DNA of 63,288 nucleotides from a virus (IMGVR_UViG_3300027833_001748:1-63288); one strand, 5' to 3'. Shown: positions 21,301 to 31,313, numbered from the stretch's first letter. The notes: generated by a model not told the origin, from the letters alone. A program made the numbers and translations.

Positions 21301-24300
21301 CTTGTAAAAACTTTACCTACAACTAACTTTGATAAAATTTATAGAATACTTCCAAATGAAGTATTTGATAGGCCTGCAGATTATGATCATACACCGTTTC
21401 CGATTAAAACAGTAACAAATGAATATATTAGAACAGCAGGATATACTAATGAAGGCGATGTTGATTATATTGTTAGCAATTATATTGATTTAGCAGGAGT
21501 TAACACTAATAGAATTAGTTTGGGAGACACAATTTGGGTAACTGATACTGATAATAAATCATGGTCAGTAGAACAACTAATAAACGGTAATGCATTTGTA
21601 ACAAAAATTGATACACTTATAAATGAAGTAGCAGACAACGGCTTAAACTTAATAGAAATAACACTAACACAATGGGGTAACAATATTTGTGCAGTAGGCG
21701 AATACATTGGTGTCCGCGGAGCAGAAACTTACAGCCTTAATGGGATATATGAAGTTGACAGTATTAGTCTTGACAAGATAAAATTGCGTGTTCCAGCAGC
21801 TAACGATATTACTGATTACGATCAAGAAGAAGATGGAATCAGCAATTTTCCAGTAGCTAAATTAAGAACTATAAGAGTTTCTGATGTAACAGGAATAAAT
21901 TCAGCTACACAACAGGTAATTTACCCAAACCAAAAACTATGGATAGATAATTATGATACAGAATGGGGAGTATTAGAAAATAACCCTGTATATTTAAATG
22001 CTCAAACAATAGTTAATACATCAGAATATGATAGCACAGATCAAGGATTTAGTGATAGTTTTGCAGTAACAAAAAATAATAATAATATATTTGTTTCAGC
22101 AGCTAATGACCAAAACGGTAAAGTTTCAGTTTATAGAAGAACTAGAGAGCAATCAAACTTAATATTAGATCAAGAAATTACATATGTTAATGATAATTTA
22201 TTTAATATTACTGACATCGATTTTGGCAAAAGTATTAGTGTATCGCCTGATGGTGAGTATCTTGTTGCAGGCTTACCAAAAGCAAGTAACATTAAAACTA
22301 GACTAGCTTATAAAACAGACGCAAATGGCCAAAGTACATTTGACTTTCAACCAGATGCAGATTATGTTAAAAATGATATTGTAAGATATAGAGAAAGTTT
22401 ATGGAAAGTTAATAGAGCAATTTTACCAGAAATTGCACATCAACCATTTAGTACGTTTGACACATATATTAATATTGCTTCTCAAGCAGATGCTGATAGT
22501 ACATCACTAAACTTATTAGTTGCAGGTGACCCTGGACTACCAGGAAACACTACTTCGCACTTCTTAGTTCGTGCTCCAAGAGATATGTATATTGGTACAA
22601 AACCTAACGATACTGTTAACTTGTTTTGGAATCAACGTAGCTTTGCATATCCTACATTAGATAACTTCCTTCCGTTTAATGGCGATATACCTGAATTATC
22701 AGGTGCATTTATATCACAAGAACATACAATTGTTGAAAAGATTGATTCAATACTGTTTGTTGACACATTTATTACATTACCTGTAGTAGGCTCAGTTGTA
22801 ACAACAGATACTGGTACAGCAGTTGTAGCATATGTAAGTACACGCAGAGATAGCGCAGTACTATATATAAAAGATACAAATGGTGTATTTGATACTACAG
22901 GTGAATTGTTTATTAATGAACTTGACTTTATAGGGTTTTATACAGAAGAATCAACATATAGTGAAAGTACTGCAATAGCTGGATACTGGATGTTTAACAC
23001 AGGATTTAATTATTCAAATAATTCTGTATATTATGATTCAGGACGAGGCATGGTATATGCTGATGTTAAGCCACAGGGTTCGGTAAGAACTACAAACGAT
23101 TACTACAACATTCAAAACACAGTTGGTGCAATTGGCACATATGTTACTAATAAAAATAATTCAAGTTATATCGAAAACTTGTCTTATAGAGGAGATCCTA
23201 GCGCAGCTGATGCACAAGACGGTGTAGAAGCAGATCAGTTATCTAATAGATTTGTAGTTAGAGTTGGTGCAGAATATAGCGATACATTATCAGTAGGATA
23301 TGCTACTGAAATGAGAGTGTACAATCTTGATAATAGAGTAATTGATCTACCAGGTGCAGGTTTAAGTTATGATATTTTAAATAAGCAACAAACTATTGTT
23401 GATCTATGGGACGGCTATATTGATATGGAACTCAGTGAGTTTGATTTCCAAGGTTTTGCATTCCAGCCACAAGTCGGTGATGTTGTTGAAGATGTACAAA
23501 TACCCAAAGATGGACAAAATGGATTAGCGTTGACATCTATTAGCACTAGTACTGCTGAAGTTGTATATTTACAGCGTAACTTTAATAGTGTAAGACTTTA
23601 TGTAAAAATATTAACAGGTGACTGGTTAGAACAATCAAATATTGGACGCTTCAACATACGTAGATTAGCAAATACTAGTTTGCGTGGCGCAACTGATGTT
23701 GATCGTGTAGTTGGTGTTATAACTGATATTAATAACAGTATAGTATTAGGTACTTCAATAATTGGTAAATTATTAGTATTTGAACATAGTACTAACCTTC
23801 CTGTTGCTGAAGCACCTAGAATAATTGATGAAGAATATTGGTTCTTTGATGAAAATACTGAAGCTGGTATAGAACGTTTACCTAATCCACCATTTAGTTT
23901 AAACAAAGACTATACACAAATTTATAATATAAAAGCATCTGAATTCGGCACAGCAACAACATTAGCAAATGAAGGTGCCATTGCAATTTATAGAAGACTG
24001 CGTGACGGTACTTATAGATATCAGCATACATTAGTATCAGAATATAGAGCAGCAAATAGATTCTTTGGATCTAAAGTTGCAATAGTACAAACAGGAAATT
24101 ATTATACATTGCTAGTTGGCAGTGACAGTATTGTTAGTACAGGAGAAACTGACAGTACTGGAAGAAGAGCGCATCCGGGAACAATTGAAATATTCCGCCA
24201 TGGTACAAAAGCAACAGATAGTTACCAAGGTGAATATAAATTAACAGCATATGCAATTGGTGACGTTGTAACATATAAAGACGATTACTATATTTGCCGT

Positions 24301-27300
24301 AAAGCAACAACAGCAACACAAAATGTTATCTTAGATCCAATTTATTGGGATATGATTAGTTGGAAGCACGGAAAAGATTCTAACTACCGCGGCGTATTTG
24401 ATAATACATACACTTACAAAAAAGGTAATATTGTTGTACAAAATAATGCACTATGGGAAGCAACAACAAACATAGCAACATTAGCAGCAATACCAAGTTC
24501 TTCAAATACTTCTTGGAAATCTATAAGCACAAGTGTTGATTATGTTGGTTATTTGCCAAATCTAACTGCAAATGCGTTCTATGATGAGGATGTATTTGAT
24601 CCTATTGAAAACATATTAGAGTTTAGTAAGAGTTTTGATATTAGTGATGATGCACAAGTATTAGTTGTAACAAGTAAGCAAACACTTGTTTCAAGTACAG
24701 TGGATACAAAATTAGCAATTTACCGTGCAGTAGGAGATAAGTTCTTATTAGACCAAACAATAACGGCACCTGATAATATTACAGCATGGGCAGATAAAGT
24801 TTCACTAAATCCTGCAGGAACACAGATCGCAATTAGTGCAATGTTAGTAGATACTAACAAAGTAAATCAAGGGGTTGTTTATGTTTATACACAAACAAGC
24901 GGCACATTTACTTTAACACAGACACTAACACCACCGCAAAATGAAGAAAGCGAAGGTTTTGGCTTTGGATTAGACTTTGGCGCTGATAACTTAGTAGTAT
25001 CAAGTTTAAATGGCGACCAAACTATTCCAACAACATTCGATGTTACTGTATATGCAGATACACAAAATACACAAACTACGTTTGATAGAGATTTTACAAA
25101 CTTTAGAAATGTTAAACTTGACAAAGGAGTTGTTTATGTATATGAATCAGTTAGAGACAATTTAATATATGCAGAACAATTTGTATATCCATTAACACAA
25201 ACTACATTCGGCGAGAACATTTATACTAATGACAACCATGTGTATATTGGAATGCCAGATCATGTGTCGGGTGATTATAAAGGTCAAGTAATTGACTTTA
25301 GAAAAAACAAAGGCACACTTGCATGGCAGAAAAGTAGTGAAGGTATTACTCCTGTAGATATTACTAAAATACGCGGCGCAATGTTATACGACAAGCGTAA
25401 AAATAAAATTATAAGTTATATTGATTATATTGATCCAATACAAGGTAAAATTGCAGGACCAGCTGATCAAGAAATTACATTCAAAACACAATGGGATCCA
25501 GCAGTATATAACACAGGTAATCAAGCAGAAAGCTCAATAGATCCAAATAGAGTATGGACTGAAAAACATGTTGGTCAAATATGGTGGAATATTGGTAGTG
25601 CTAAATTTGCACATGCGTATCAAGGTTCAACTACTTTCCAAAAAAATAATTGGAACAAGCTAGTTGCTGGCGCAAGGATAGATGTTTTTGAATGGGTCGA
25701 GAGTGATATTATTCCTAGTATTTGGGATAGCATTACAGACACAGCTGAAGGATTACCAAAAGGTATAAGTGGAAAAAGTTTATTTAGTGATGCTAGATAT
25801 TCAACTAGAATAATCTACGACGAAGTAACAAAAACATTTAGTAACAAATATTACTTCTGGGTAGTTGATAAAGTTACTGTTCCTGTAATGGAAAACAGAA
25901 AACTAAGCATTAGAGATATTGCAGCATTAATTGAAAATCCTAGAACACAAGGATATCCATTTGTAAGTTTACTTTCTAAAGATAGATTTGTTCTTAACAA
26001 CTTTGATAGTTTTGTTGATAACGATGATTTAGTGTTGAATATTAAGTATGCAACTTCTACTAAAGAAATACAAAATGTTCACAGTCAGTATAAATTAATA
26101 TCCGACGGATTAGATACAAGTAAGCCTGATCCAGATATTGAGCGTAAATGGTTTGATAGTTTAATTGGTTTTGATAGTAACAATAGAATTGTTCCTGATC
26201 CAACAATTACAGTTAAAAATCGTTACGGAGTACAAAATCGTCCAAGACAAAGTATGTTTGTTAACAGATTTGAAGCATTAAAACAAACAATTGAAAGAAT
26301 TAACATAAATTTAACAACTCACCTTATAGTAGATGAGTACGATATTTCTAAGTTAACAATGCAAGATGCAGCACCAACATTGATATCTCGAGATTATGAT
26401 TTAGCAGTTGATACGCTTGCTGATTTATCTTTTGTTAGTACAAATAAAATTACTCCTGCTGTACTAACTCCGACTATTACTAATGGTAGAATTTCAAGAA
26501 TTAACATTACTAATTCAGGACGTGGATATAAAGTTGCTCCTAGCTTTAAAATTAATGGCGAAGGTAATGCAGCAGAATTTAATATTACTATTAATAATTT
26601 AGGACAAATTACATCAGCAGAAATTACAAATGCTGGCGAAGGATATAATTCAAATACTACAATAACTACAAGACCATTTACAGTATTAGTTAATACAGAT
26701 GAAACTATTCAAGACAAGTGGGCTTTATATTCATGGAATGGTAGTACTTGGTATAGAAAGAAACTACAAAGTTATAATGTAAACTTATATTGGAACTATC
26801 AAGATTGGTATGCTGAAGGGTATAACCAGTTCACAAATATTAGAGATACTATCGCAGGATCATACTTGTTACCAAGTTTAGATAACTCAATTAATGATAT
26901 TGTAAAAATTGAAAATGTTGGCTCGGGCGGTTGGTTGCTATTAAAGAAAACTGACGAACAGGAAACTGAGGACTATACAGTTAACTATGATACAATTGGC
27001 AGACAAAATGGTACAATTCAATTTAAAGATACACTATATGATTACAGTAAAAATACTGTAGGGTTTGATAACCGTAGTTTTGACAGTAACTTTTATGATA
27101 ATAATCCAAATGTTGAATTAAGAACAATACTTGAAACATTAAGAGATGACATACTTGTAAATGACTTAGAAGTTGAATACAACCAATTGTTTATGTCTGC
27201 GTTACGATATGTAATGTCAGAACAGCAGTCAGTTGATTGGATGTTTAAAACAAGTTTTGTAAAATCTAAGCACAACAGAGAGTCACTAAGCCAGTCAGAT

Positions 27301-30300
27301 ATAACATTTAATAATGATAACTTAGTAAGTTACCAAAACTTTGTTGAAGAATTTAAACCTTACTCAACAAAAATAAGAGAATTTATTAGTGAATATACTG
27401 TAATAGATCCTACAAATAGTAGTGTTAGTGATTTTGACTTACAGCCTTCATATAATAAATTAACTGATGTAATTGAAGCAAGCACAGCAGTTATTAAAGA
27501 TAATGAAATATCAAACCAAAATTTAGATACTGATAATTACCCACGTAAGAATTGGGCTAACAATCATGGTTATGAAGTAACTGAAATTAAATTAGGTGAT
27601 GGCGGCACAGGATATACTTTTGAACCAGTTATTAAATTAACCGGAGGCGGCGGCACTGGTGCCAAAGCAAAAGCATATTTAGGCTACGGAAAAATTACTA
27701 GTATTAAAGTAACATATCCCGGCAGTGGTTATACTACTGCACCAACAGTTGTTATATCAGGATCACAAACAGATGCAGGAACACCTGCAAAAGCAACAGC
27801 AGTAATTGGTAACGGTGTTGTAAGAAGTCCTAGCGTTAAAATTAAGTTTAACAGAATATCAGGAACATTTACTTTTGACACATTGGCAAAATCACAATCA
27901 TTCACTGGTACAGGATTTGAAAACAGATACTTCTTAGAATGGCCAATGGATTTAGATAAGAAGAATGTAAAAGTTTATGTAGATGGTATACTACAATTGC
28001 GTAGTAAATATACGTTTACTAATATTGATAATACTGATAAAACTTATACTAGACAACAAGGTAAAGTCTTATTTACTACACCTCCTAAATTAAATGCAGT
28101 TGTAAAAATAGATTATAATATACCTTTAAGTGTACTAAGTGCAGAGGATAGAATTAATTTTGCATACAATCCTATTGCAGGAATGTACGGTAAAGATTTA
28201 GCACAGTTAATGTCAGGTGTTGATTATGGCGGAGTTGAAATACGTAGTTTTGATTTTGCAGGCCCAGCAGGCTTTGATACTGCACCGTGGTATACAGATA
28301 CATGGGATACTTTTGATAACACATTTGAAGATGAAGTATTTACAGCAGACGGATCTACTATTGCAGTACAACTTAGCACTCCATTAGAAGATGGCGTAGT
28401 ATATAACTTATATAAAAATGGTGTAAGAATTGATGACCCTAACTTTAGTTTAGGCTCGGCAACAAATGCTTATGCTATTACAGATAGTATTACAGGCGAT
28501 GGTGTAGCTGATACAATTTATGTACAAGATTTAGGTATTACATTAAACGATAATGATATATTTGTTGTAAGAAAAACTACAAGTGATGGTAGTGTACAAC
28601 CTGATAATGAAAGTTATGACACTGCACTAACAGGCGGCGACCTAGCATACACATCGGCACGTGGTATAGCAGCAGAAGAAATTATTGTTGATGGTGATGG
28701 ATTTGTTACACCTACTACATCTAGTGGTCCTGAAGAAGTTGTTCCAGGACAAGTATTAGATACTTTAGATATTAAAGTGTTTACAAGAGATAGCGAAGGC
28801 CAGGGTATAATATCTTCTAGAAACTATATTATAAATTCACAAAATACATTTGAATTAGGAAATACACCTGCTAGTGCTGATTCAGTACTTGTAAAAGTTA
28901 ATAATGTTGTTTTAGCACAAACTGAATATACAATTGACTGGGCAGCACTTACTGTAACATTAAACACATTAGTAGTAGGTGCTGAACTTAGTATTGTATC
29001 AGTTAGTCAAGGCACACAAAATATATTAGACTTTGGAAAACTAATAGGTGACGGTTCAACAACAGTATATGAAACTACAGTTGATTGGGTAGAAACTGCA
29101 AGCGTTTATGCAAATGTAAACGGTGTGCAAAAAAGTATTGATACATTTAAATCAGACGTAACACCTAAAATGGTTATTAGATTTGAGGAAGCTGTACCAG
29201 ACACTGCAACTATATATTACACAGTATTTTCAGATAACACAAAAGTAAATTACAGTCAAATGTCTAAAAACACATTTACAGGTGATGGTTCGGCAACAGC
29301 GTTTACATTAACAAATGCTCCGTTGTATAGTATTCCGTCAGAACACAATGTAATAGTTAAAGTTAACAATCGTATTTTAAATGCAGGTTATAATATACAA
29401 TATACAATTCCTGAAAATAATCAACGAGAGTTTCCGTTAGAGATATTCCAAATACCAGCAGGCAGTTTAGATGTTTCTGATATGAAAGTATTCTTAAACG
29501 GCTTACTAATTACAACTCCATTAGATTGGCGTTTAGATGCTAACAACAGTAGTATAATATTAACAGATGATTCTGGTACACCGGGCGACTTACTTGAAAT
29601 GTATGTAATTACAGACGGTGATTATAGAATTGACGGAACATCAGTTACGTTTGATACAGCACCAGCAGATAATGCAGTTATAGAAATAATACAATTTACT
29701 AATCACGATTTAATTGGTATTGAACGTATAAATTACGAAGTTCTAACAAGAACTACACTAATACCTGAAGATGTTGATTATATTACATATCGTAGAACAA
29801 CAGTTGGTGAAATTAAGTTACGCACTCCGGCAGTAGATGCAGAGTATGTTTGGGTGAGTCTAAATGGCGAATTGTTATCACCAAGTGCAGACTATTATGT
29901 TACAGATGATAGAATGAAAGTTAGATTAGTTACACCGCCGGATGCTAACGATGTTATTGATATTATTCACTTTACTAAACCTGTAAATGTACCAAAGTTT
30001 AGCTACAGACAGTTTAAAGATATGCTTAATAGAACACACTTTAAGCGTATTGATGCATCAGCAGCCAAACTAGCACAACCATTAAATTACTACGATTTAC
30101 GAATTGAATTAGACCAGAGTGGTACTACATTATCAGAACCAAACAAAGGACAAAATTTACCAGGTGTAGTGTTTATTGAAGGTGAGCGTATTGAATACTT
30201 TGTAAAAGAAGGTACTACATTACGCCAGCTACGTAGAGGAACATTAGGAACTGGAGTTAAAGATACATATACAGTAGGTACTAAAGTCTTTGATCAAAAC

Positions 30301-30690
30301 ATAAGTAAGACTGTTCCATATAAAGATAGAACAATGGCATATAACACAACAGCAGACGGCACTACAACACAATTTGAAGTTAGCTATCCAGTAACATCAA
30401 TTAATGAAATTGAAGTGTTTGTAGGCGGTGTACGTATGCGTAAGACGGCATTAGAAGTGTTTGATCCTACTGTAGCGTTAGATAGCCCAGAAGGTGATAG
30501 CACAGTAGCAGCAGACTTTACGTTTGATGCAAATACAATTACGTTGCTTGCAACACCACAAGAAAATACAAGGATAACAGTAGTGAAAAAAGTAGGTCAA
30601 AGTTGGACAGAATCAGGAAAAACGCTTAGTGATACACAAAATAGCATTGCTAGATTCTTACGTGCAGGTACTTCTGAGCTACCTGAATAA
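15322..30690 (+). CDS. giant multidomain virion protein (5122 residues) in the gp7 position
   Basis: One uninterrupted 15.4-kb frame. The N-terminus (residues about 130-160: FVNFREYYWMPNGPISIPV) and a cupredoxin-like stretch near residue 200 (LYRGQTYRFEINAPGHPMAI) resemble large structural proteins of marine T4-like phages. Five short motifs of the carbohydrate-binding CBM5/12 kind lie near residues 1574, 1826, 2347, 2976 and 3030 (for example YSIGDIVKYKQFYYVA and YAIGDVVTYKDDYYICR). Between about 2240 and 3330 there are FG-GAP or propeller-like repeats (FGKSISVSPDGEYLVAG, FGENIYTNDNHVYIGMP). Glycine-tyrosine repeats follow at about 3730-4140 (GSGYTTAPTVVISG), then repeated V-x-VNG beta units, and GERIEYF with LRQLRRGTLGTG near 4955. 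Gene order gp25-gp6-this gene puts it where T4 has gp7. Homology to gp7 is not shown by anything I can see. It is probably a peripheral baseplate or adsorption component. Confidence 0.75.
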   Translation: MAKNDQNESALPVPGQNNKITSSDFLPKFFRTQANKKFLQGTLDQLIQPGVAEKINGYYGRTTAKAFKTTDNYVNDVTADRTNYQLEPSTVIKDVYNNVTFYKDYNDYVGQLNVFGANTSNHSRLNGQETYAWNPNIDWDKFVNFREYYWMPNGPISIPVRGQSREVVSTYTVTTEDQGDNIAYVFNDGLTRNPNLKLYRGQTYRFEINAPGHPMAIAISRTFTPGSAILTAGTQGLRASGLFDAVLYGNEYDQGEFIILPSGGSVTFADDDNVSTLYPDGIRKLGEEGEEVAIAYIEKGTIEFTIPVNAPDRLYYISKNAVDTSGQIRIYDIEENAFLDVGEDILGKKTYKSANGVELSNGMKIKFQGDVLPNDYEQNDWYVEGVGDKIKLIKDKNLIIPAAYSDTKRIAFDSDSFDTLPFSDATANATNKDYIVVNRASPDRNAWSRYNRWHHKDVIQKSFELNHIPVVVDESTRAKRPIIEFEAGLKLDNFGAIAKQDVDLVDTFTKDVFSTIEGQIGYNIDGINLADNMRILFTADTDALVSGKIYQVKFVKIANNRQISLIETTDTLPIDLETVLVTQGVKNAGKSYHYHGDKWTAAQEKTARNQAPSFEVFDSNTNSFSDIAFYPSTTFKGTKLFSYAEGEGTVDTELGFPLAYKSIENSGDIVFDFNLLNDTFTYQSETELFSQSICSGYLKKYSTLTKFSYVNGFSSTPSNSKQFVIQEYAATEIELQKFKIDVYENSSSVTDLKVVVFVNNKLKLIDTDYTIDKTAQDAVVVFNTALEANDVVKIKTDSKTNKNKNGYYEFPYNLERNPLNDDVNQFTLGEVIDHVDSMLEDIPGYTGEYLGISNLRDLGDLDRFGKRFVKHSGPINLPLYHTTNKSYNIVKAISYSQKEYSRYKKTFLDTAANLGYDGPTKAHVDLVIKTINRDKIKSQPFYFSDMIATGASNKIEYTVLDARTTEYPITDNFNLSTLTSQSVIVYLNGVQLVHQKDYNFNIAGYVSIDANQVENDKIEIHEYANTDGSFIAPTPTKLGLYPKYYPELTIDDTVLGKEPETFGPFKIYGQDDITGNRGWFYPVYTTKSAAGTGTLSTSHTFTGFNKLFYIPVADSTLGGIDDIEVDEYPIGVAFIKGHDGSYTRAYQDFRDELLLELEKRIFNNIKVEYSSDRLNVDTFTGGEFRVNEFSKAEVDNTLLGNFQRWLIENLNNQTYTNNTFYDRTNNWSFNYADTTSPDGNTNPGFWRGMYVRAFDTDRPHSHPWEMLGITSKPNWWNKVYGPAPYTGDNLVLWKDLEQGKIADPTNTRIDLNYSRPGLTSFIPVDSNGKLLSPLDSRYAKNFDIRNATRNFAFGDHAPIENAWRRSSDYPFAILNAMLLNKPAKTMSLGFDVSRIKKNLSNQWVDVDTNKPIVIKDLTLPNTFDAATRTSTAGLVNYIYNLTASDILTVYNAYKSDLSAISNQIGIKIAGFTSKEKFNLILDSRSPTQSLTQDGIFVPQENYQVFLNTSSPNELAVYSGIVIERAELGYIIRGYNLEKPYFEYYEALEGSTASTVTVGGISEKVVPWDTNKDYLSGEVIMHNNVYYRVINSFKSSVVFETDDIVKLPNLPLTGGRTAQFKKDFDNKLRTLQYGTRINSAQEVVDFILGYDQRQKEIGFEFNNVIEGSNEVENWNQAAKQFLFWTTQGWANSSIIAVSPAANLLEFKRDFYIVDNIKDEFYGYSIFKADGNFLDSDFNSLLRDQNSFGIETVGTDEGLYHASLPLVQKEHVVLIDNTTDFNDTIYNPSTGYRQERIKVNGYRSDNWNGGLNIPGFVYDDATFTDWTAWKDYSIGDIVKYKQFYYVATSNSTGTQTFNSNLWYRLNEKPTSELVTNFDYRISQFTDFYDLDSDSFDIEQQKMAQHLIGYQKRQYLANIINDDVSQFKFYRGAIADKGTMNVFTKLFDALGNTADNLEFYEEWAIQVGRFGAVDDVQQVEYNLKQDKMQESPQSVELVKTLPTTNFDKIYRILPNEVFDRPADYDHTPFPIKTVTNEYIRTAGYTNEGDVDYIVSNYIDLAGVNTNRISLGDTIWVTDTDNKSWSVEQLINGNAFVTKIDTLINEVADNGLNLIEITLTQWGNNICAVGEYIGVRGAETYSLNGIYEVDSISLDKIKLRVPAANDITDYDQEEDGISNFPVAKLRTIRVSDVTGINSATQQVIYPNQKLWIDNYDTEWGVLENNPVYLNAQTIVNTSEYDSTDQGFSDSFAVTKNNNNIFVSAANDQNGKVSVYRRTREQSNLILDQEITYVNDNLFNITDIDFGKSISVSPDGEYLVAGLPKASNIKTRLAYKTDANGQSTFDFQPDADYVKNDIVRYRESLWKVNRAILPEIAHQPFSTFDTYINIASQADADSTSLNLLVAGDPGLPGNTTSHFLVRAPRDMYIGTKPNDTVNLFWNQRSFAYPTLDNFLPFNGDIPELSGAFISQEHTIVEKIDSILFVDTFITLPVVGSVVTTDTGTAVVAYVSTRRDSAVLYIKDTNGVFDTTGELFINELDFIGFYTEESTYSESTAIAGYWMFNTGFNYSNNSVYYDSGRGMVYADVKPQGSVRTTNDYYNIQNTVGAIGTYVTNKNNSSYIENLSYRGDPSAADAQDGVEADQLSNRFVVRVGAEYSDTLSVGYATEMRVYNLDNRVIDLPGAGLSYDILNKQQTIVDLWDGYIDMELSEFDFQGFAFQPQVGDVVEDVQIPKDGQNGLALTSISTSTAEVVYLQRNFNSVRLYVKILTGDWLEQSNIGRFNIRRLANTSLRGATDVDRVVGVITDINNSIVLGTSIIGKLLVFEHSTNLPVAEAPRIIDEEYWFFDENTEAGIERLPNPPFSLNKDYTQIYNIKASEFGTATTLANEGAIAIYRRLRDGTYRYQHTLVSEYRAANRFFGSKVAIVQTGNYYTLLVGSDSIVSTGETDSTGRRAHPGTIEIFRHGTKATDSYQGEYKLTAYAIGDVVTYKDDYYICRKATTATQNVILDPIYWDMISWKHGKDSNYRGVFDNTYTYKKGNIVVQNNALWEATTNIATLAAIPSSSNTSWKSISTSVDYVGYLPNLTANAFYDEDVFDPIENILEFSKSFDISDDAQVLVVTSKQTLVSSTVDTKLAIYRAVGDKFLLDQTITAPDNITAWADKVSLNPAGTQIAISAMLVDTNKVNQGVVYVYTQTSGTFTLTQTLTPPQNEESEGFGFGLDFGADNLVVSSLNGDQTIPTTFDVTVYADTQNTQTTFDRDFTNFRNVKLDKGVVYVYESVRDNLIYAEQFVYPLTQTTFGENIYTNDNHVYIGMPDHVSGDYKGQVIDFRKNKGTLAWQKSSEGITPVDITKIRGAMLYDKRKNKIISYIDYIDPIQGKIAGPADQEITFKTQWDPAVYNTGNQAESSIDPNRVWTEKHVGQIWWNIGSAKFAHAYQGSTTFQKNNWNKLVAGARIDVFEWVESDIIPSIWDSITDTAEGLPKGISGKSLFSDARYSTRIIYDEVTKTFSNKYYFWVVDKVTVPVMENRKLSIRDIAALIENPRTQGYPFVSLLSKDRFVLNNFDSFVDNDDLVLNIKYATSTKEIQNVHSQYKLISDGLDTSKPDPDIERKWFDSLIGFDSNNRIVPDPTITVKNRYGVQNRPRQSMFVNRFEALKQTIERININLTTHLIVDEYDISKLTMQDAAPTLISRDYDLAVDTLADLSFVSTNKITPAVLTPTITNGRISRINITNSGRGYKVAPSFKINGEGNAAEFNITINNLGQITSAEITNAGEGYNSNTTITTRPFTVLVNTDETIQDKWALYSWNGSTWYRKKLQSYNVNLYWNYQDWYAEGYNQFTNIRDTIAGSYLLPSLDNSINDIVKIENVGSGGWLLLKKTDEQETEDYTVNYDTIGRQNGTIQFKDTLYDYSKNTVGFDNRSFDSNFYDNNPNVELRTILETLRDDILVNDLEVEYNQLFMSALRYVMSEQQSVDWMFKTSFVKSKHNRESLSQSDITFNNDNLVSYQNFVEEFKPYSTKIREFISEYTVIDPTNSSVSDFDLQPSYNKLTDVIEASTAVIKDNEISNQNLDTDNYPRKNWANNHGYEVTEIKLGDGGTGYTFEPVIKLTGGGGTGAKAKAYLGYGKITSIKVTYPGSGYTTAPTVVISGSQTDAGTPAKATAVIGNGVVRSPSVKIKFNRISGTFTFDTLAKSQSFTGTGFENRYFLEWPMDLDKKNVKVYVDGILQLRSKYTFTNIDNTDKTYTRQQGKVLFTTPPKLNAVVKIDYNIPLSVLSAEDRINFAYNPIAGMYGKDLAQLMSGVDYGGVEIRSFDFAGPAGFDTAPWYTDTWDTFDNTFEDEVFTADGSTIAVQLSTPLEDGVVYNLYKNGVRIDDPNFSLGSATNAYAITDSITGDGVADTIYVQDLGITLNDNDIFVVRKTTSDGSVQPDNESYDTALTGGDLAYTSARGIAAEEIIVDGDGFVTPTTSSGPEEVVPGQVLDTLDIKVFTRDSEGQGIISSRNYIINSQNTFELGNTPASADSVLVKVNNVVLAQTEYTIDWAALTVTLNTLVVGAELSIVSVSQGTQNILDFGKLIGDGSTTVYETTVDWVETASVYANVNGVQKSIDTFKSDVTPKMVIRFEEAVPDTATIYYTVFSDNTKVNYSQMSKNTFTGDGSATAFTLTNAPLYSIPSEHNVIVKVNNRILNAGYNIQYTIPENNQREFPLEIFQIPAGSLDVSDMKVFLNGLLITTPLDWRLDANNSSIILTDDSGTPGDLLEMYVITDGDYRIDGTSVTFDTAPADNAVIEIIQFTNHDLIGIERINYEVLTRTTLIPEDVDYITYRRTTVGEIKLRTPAVDAEYVWVSLNGELLSPSADYYVTDDRMKVRLVTPPDANDVIDIIHFTKPVNVPKFSYRQFKDMLNRTHFKRIDASAAKLAQPLNYYDLRIELDQSGTTLSEPNKGQNLPGVVFIEGERIEYFVKEGTTLRQLRRGTLGTGVKDTYTVGTKVFDQNISKTVPYKDRTMAYNTTADGTTTQFEVSYPVTSINEIEVFVGGVRMRKTALEVFDPTVALDSPEGDSTVAADFTFDANTITLLATPQENTRITVVKKVGQSWTESGKTLSDTQNSIARFLRAGTSELPE

Positions 30691-30693
30691 ATA
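30686..30693 (+). promoter_or_regulatory. putative late promoter AATAAATA
   Basis: AATAAATA overlaps the stop codon of the giant gene and ends 17 nt before the ATG at 30711. It is one of the closest matches in the window to the T4 late element TATAAATA. AGGAAAAT provides the ribosome site. Confidence 0.65.
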
Positions 30694-30710
30694 CAGTATA
30701 GGAAAATTAA

Positions 30711-31313
30711 ATGAGCGAACACATGCAAGATAAAAACGGAGTACTAGTGCAAGGGCATATTAAGATATTTGACCCTGAATCACAAAAAGTATACATTGAT
30801 AAACGTAATGCAATTCACTACGAAAATATGAGTATTGCAATGGCTGAAAGTTTAGCAAATGCTGGCCAAGGTTATATTTACGAAATGAGCTTTGGTAATG
30901 GTGGCACAAGTGTTGACCCAACAGGTATTATTACATATCTAACACCAAACAGCACAGGCACAAATGCTAGTTTATACAACCAAACCTATACTAAGGTTGT
31001 TGATGACAGAAGCGTAAACAATACAGATCCTGCACGTAACAAATTAGAAACAAGACACGTTGCTGGCACAAATTATACAGATATTGTTGTTAGTTGCTTA
31101 CTTGATTATGGTGAACCAAATGGACAAGATGCATTTGATACTGCAAGTGCAACTGATAGCCCATATGTATTTGATGAATTAGGCTTGCGTAGTTATAGCT
31201 CAAGTGGTACAGGACGCCTAATTACACATGTTATTTTTCACCCAGTACAAAAGTCACTTAACAGATTAATACAAATTGACTATACTGTGCGTGTACAGAG
31301 TTTAGCAGGGTAA
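30711..31313 (+). CDS. virion structural protein, baseplate or fibre-attachment type
   Basis: 200 residues, beta-rich, with no signal peptide or membrane segment. The N-terminus reads GHIKIFDPESQKVYIDKRNA, then IHYENMSIAMAESLANAGQG and YEMSFGNGGTSVDPTG. The C-terminus has YVFDELGLRSYSS and LITHVIFHPVQKSLNRLIQI. These patterns occur in small structural proteins of T4-like marine phages located between the wedge and the fibres. It follows its own late promoter and heads the fibre cluster, so a role as connector or adaptor between baseplate and fibres is reasonable. I cannot equate it with gp8, gp9 or gp10. Confidence 0.5.
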   Translation: MSEHMQDKNGVLVQGHIKIFDPESQKVYIDKRNAIHYENMSIAMAESLANAGQGYIYEMSFGNGGTSVDPTGIITYLTPNSTGTNASLYNQTYTKVVDDRSVNNTDPARNKLETRHVAGTNYTDIVVSCLLDYGEPNGQDAFDTASATDSPYVFDELGLRSYSSSGTGRLITHVIFHPVQKSLNRLIQIDYTVRVQSLAG

